Origin: Gari tellinella | Lineage: Eukaryota > Mollusca > Bivalvia > Cardiida > Psammobiidae | Reading direction: 5' to 3' | DNA length: 64,000 nt | NCBI GenBank assembly: GCA_922989275.2 | Contig: OV277866.1 | Location: 34,303,246-34,367,245, forward strand | In this document: positions 62,129-64,000 of the stretch, piece by piece | Layout of the letters: each line of letters begins with the position of its first letter | Position numbering within the stretch: the stretch's first letter is position 1 | The notes under the pieces: model-generated | What the model saw: only the letters and a program-made list of their open reading frames with translations | The model's database searches: none | What the model was told of the DNA's origin: nothing | Translations under genes and position numbers: made by a program

Positions 62129-64000
62129 TCATTGGGGATTAACACCGCTCGAGGCCTTCGTGAGCGATGTTAATGTTGAGTCCCAGATGTGCGGAAGATT
62201 GTACCGGCCCCCGTCCCTGTTTAGGGCTGGTTTGTGAGCTCTTATGTATATCGATTCTTTCACCCCCCGTTCAAACCATGAGGGTTCTCTGTTTAGAATA
62301 GTCCCTGATTCAAGAGAAACATAATGTCCTGGCGAGTCCTTGTGAATATGGCGTGATACCTCACTTGTACTGGAGCTAGGCCGCCTATGCTCCATGAACC
62401 TAGCTTTCAAGTTCCTCTCTGTTTCCCCGATGTAATCCTGGTCACACTGATCTTGTTCATGTCCTTCACATTTGATATGGTAGATTGGGCCACATATGTC
62501 CTGTTTCTTAGATTTGTCCTTGGGGTGCACTAGGGTTTGTCTAAGTGTCCTATGGGGCTTAAAACATACATTTATGCTGTGTTTGCCAAACACCCTTCTC
62601 AAGGTTTCAGATTTTCCCTTGATGTATGGTAGGACAATGTTGCCTTTAGAGTCTTTCTTTCTAGAGTTTGTTGTTTTAGTTTTATTTCTTGTCTTTGAGA
62701 GTTTGGCTGTCACTTTCTTTATCGCCCACTTGGGGTAGTTACACTTTTGAAGGGCATTGTTGACGTGGCGTATCTCGGTTCCCAGATCCTTTTGGTCGGA
62801 TGTCACTGTTTCTGCCCTCTGATGCAGGGTACGCACAACACCTAGTTTGTGTTCCTCGGGATGCGCCGACTCAAAATTTAAATATTGGTCTGTATGGGTG
62901 GATTTACGAAAGACAGTAGTTTTGATTGTGCCATCAGGTTGTCTTATGGTGTTCGTGTCCAAAAATGCCAATGTGTTATTTTCTTCTGTCTCTATAGTGA
63001 ATTTGATATCCGGGTCAATACTGTTAATATGATCTGTGAACTCACTCACATATTCCTTCCTTTGCTTGGTGTGTGTGTCATCCACGTATCTGTACCATCA
63101 TCCAGGTGGGTGTGGAGCTGTGGAAAGTGCTATGGCTTCAAAGTGTTCCATGTACAGATTACAGACAATCGGAGACACAGGAGAGCCCATTGCCGCACCA
63201 TGGATCTGAAGGTAATATGTCCCATCGTAAACAAAATATGTGCAATTTAGGCACAACTCTAATAGTCTAGTCACACGTTCTGGGGATAGAGATGTTCTCT
63301 TTGAGAGAGAGCTGTCACTGCATAATCTGTCTTTTATGACGTTGAGTGCTCTGTCAACCGGTACACTGGTAAACAAAGCACTGACGTCATAAGAGACTAA
63401 GATCTCCTCTTCCTCAACTGTCTTCTCCTTAATAACCGATGCAAAATGCTTTGTGTTCTTTACATGGTGTTCTGTCTGTCCAACAAGAGGTGATAGCACT
63501 TTAGCCAGGTATTTGGCACAATTGTAGGTGATAGATCCTACACTACTGACGATAGGACGGAGTGGCATATTAGGTTTGTGTACTTTGGGGAGTCCATAAA
63601 ACTTTGGGGGAGTGTCTGTGGTAGGGTAGAGCTGTCTGCTTAGACTGAATTCTATTTCCCCTTTGTCCTTAAGTTCCCTTATAAAGTCTGAGAGTTCTTT
63701 CTTGTATTTAGTGGTGGGGTCTCTAGTCAAAACTTTATAGGTGCTGGAGTCTTGCAGCATAGTCTTACACTTCTCCATGTAGGAGGAACTGTCCATAACC
63801 ACTGTGCATCTCCCCTTGTCAGCAGGTAAAATAACTATTGATTTGTCACTCTGTAGGTCTTTCAAGGCTAGTCTCTCCTCTTTGGATATGTTAGAAGGGG
63901 GAGTCTTCCCTTTCTTTAGTATTCCCACTACTTCCGAACGAAGTTCGTCGGCCTCACTTTTCTGAAGTTTTCTACATGCCGATTCGGTAGCCGTTATAAT
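62129..64000 (-). pseudogene. Penelope-like retroelement polyprotein (RT + GIY-YIG), one in-frame stop, 5' end outside window
   Basis: Encodes the copying enzyme of a Penelope-like retrotransposon: reverse transcription primed at a nick made by its GIY-YIG nuclease. The frame is open from the window edge. RT motifs in order: SIVILPADKGRCTVVMD, FYGLPKVHKPNMPLRPIVSS, SYDVSALFTSVPVDRAL, QIHGAAMGSPVSPIVCNLYM, then TGA at 63098-63100, then WYRYVDDTHT (catalytic YVDD) in the same frame, NNTLAFLDT, and after a basic linker the nuclease GPIYHIKC plus DYIGETERNLKARFMEHR and PALNRDGG. About 600 residues are visible. Apart from the one stop nothing is broken, so the copy died recently or reads through. 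The N-terminal part is missing from the window. Confidence 0.88.

Noticed and set aside
62496..63250. Plus-strand open frames over the Penelope-like element
   Set aside because: They are shadows of the minus-strand RT/GIY-YIG coding frame, whose motifs are clear.

Overview
The window is animal nuclear DNA, most likely from a bivalve mollusc. The evidence is AT-rich sequence with long introns and GT-AG splice sites, a receptor tyrosine kinase (RTK) gene split into short exons, a C2H2 zinc-finger gene, a Penelope-like retroelement, tRNA-derived SINE pieces, and a very dense load of short palindromic inverted-repeat transposons (MITEs). The taxon is inferred from this repeat style and not from a diagnostic gene. 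Nothing bacterial or viral was recognised.

Positions 1-24,000 hold the 3' half of an RTK gene on the + strand. Six coding exons are readable (387-571, 13848-13918, 18456-18670, 20273-20410, 21140-21298, 23310-23817). They cover the kinase domain from the C-helix to the C-lobe and then a 168-residue tail. The N-terminal half lies upstream of the window, and at least one small exon (kinase insert) must lie unseen in the 13 kb intron. Its introns are packed with MITEs, and one begins about 12 bases after the stop codon.

Positions 24,000-31,400 are almost solid MITEs, many nested inside each other. Positions 31,500-36,465 hold two abutting inverted duplications. The second carries the same first exon (MAAPLINNE plus splice donor) in mirror image on both arms, with a frame-broken zinc-finger gene between them. 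Positions 36,600-50,300 are further MITEs, minisatellites and palindromes. Positions 50,620-57,292 form a giant foldback structure: two arms of about 1.8 and 2.2 kb, built from repeated GTCGAA/TTCGAC motifs and inverted to each other, around a 2.7 kb centre. From 57,300 to 61,700 there are more MITEs and two tRNA-like SINE pieces. Positions 62,080-64,000 hold a minus-strand Penelope-like element (reverse transcriptase plus GIY-YIG endonuclease) with one in-frame stop codon just before its YVDD motif.

The main pattern is that MITE families with unrelated ends share nearly the same internal hairpin, about 70 bp, of the form GCAAACAGTTTGGA-GCC/TCC-TGATCAGACGCCG-(centre)-inverse. The families differ in their ends (TA-flanked CAGTGGAGAAT, TTAA-flanked CCCTTTC and CCCATTTGTG, and CAGTGCTCCCTCT). 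A second hairpin (AAAGCAGAATGCGCC and its complement) is likewise shared by TTAA-flanked and pogo-like families. Several nested insertions give direct evidence of the target sites (TA or TTAA). All family assignments were made by eye; no search or alignment was run.
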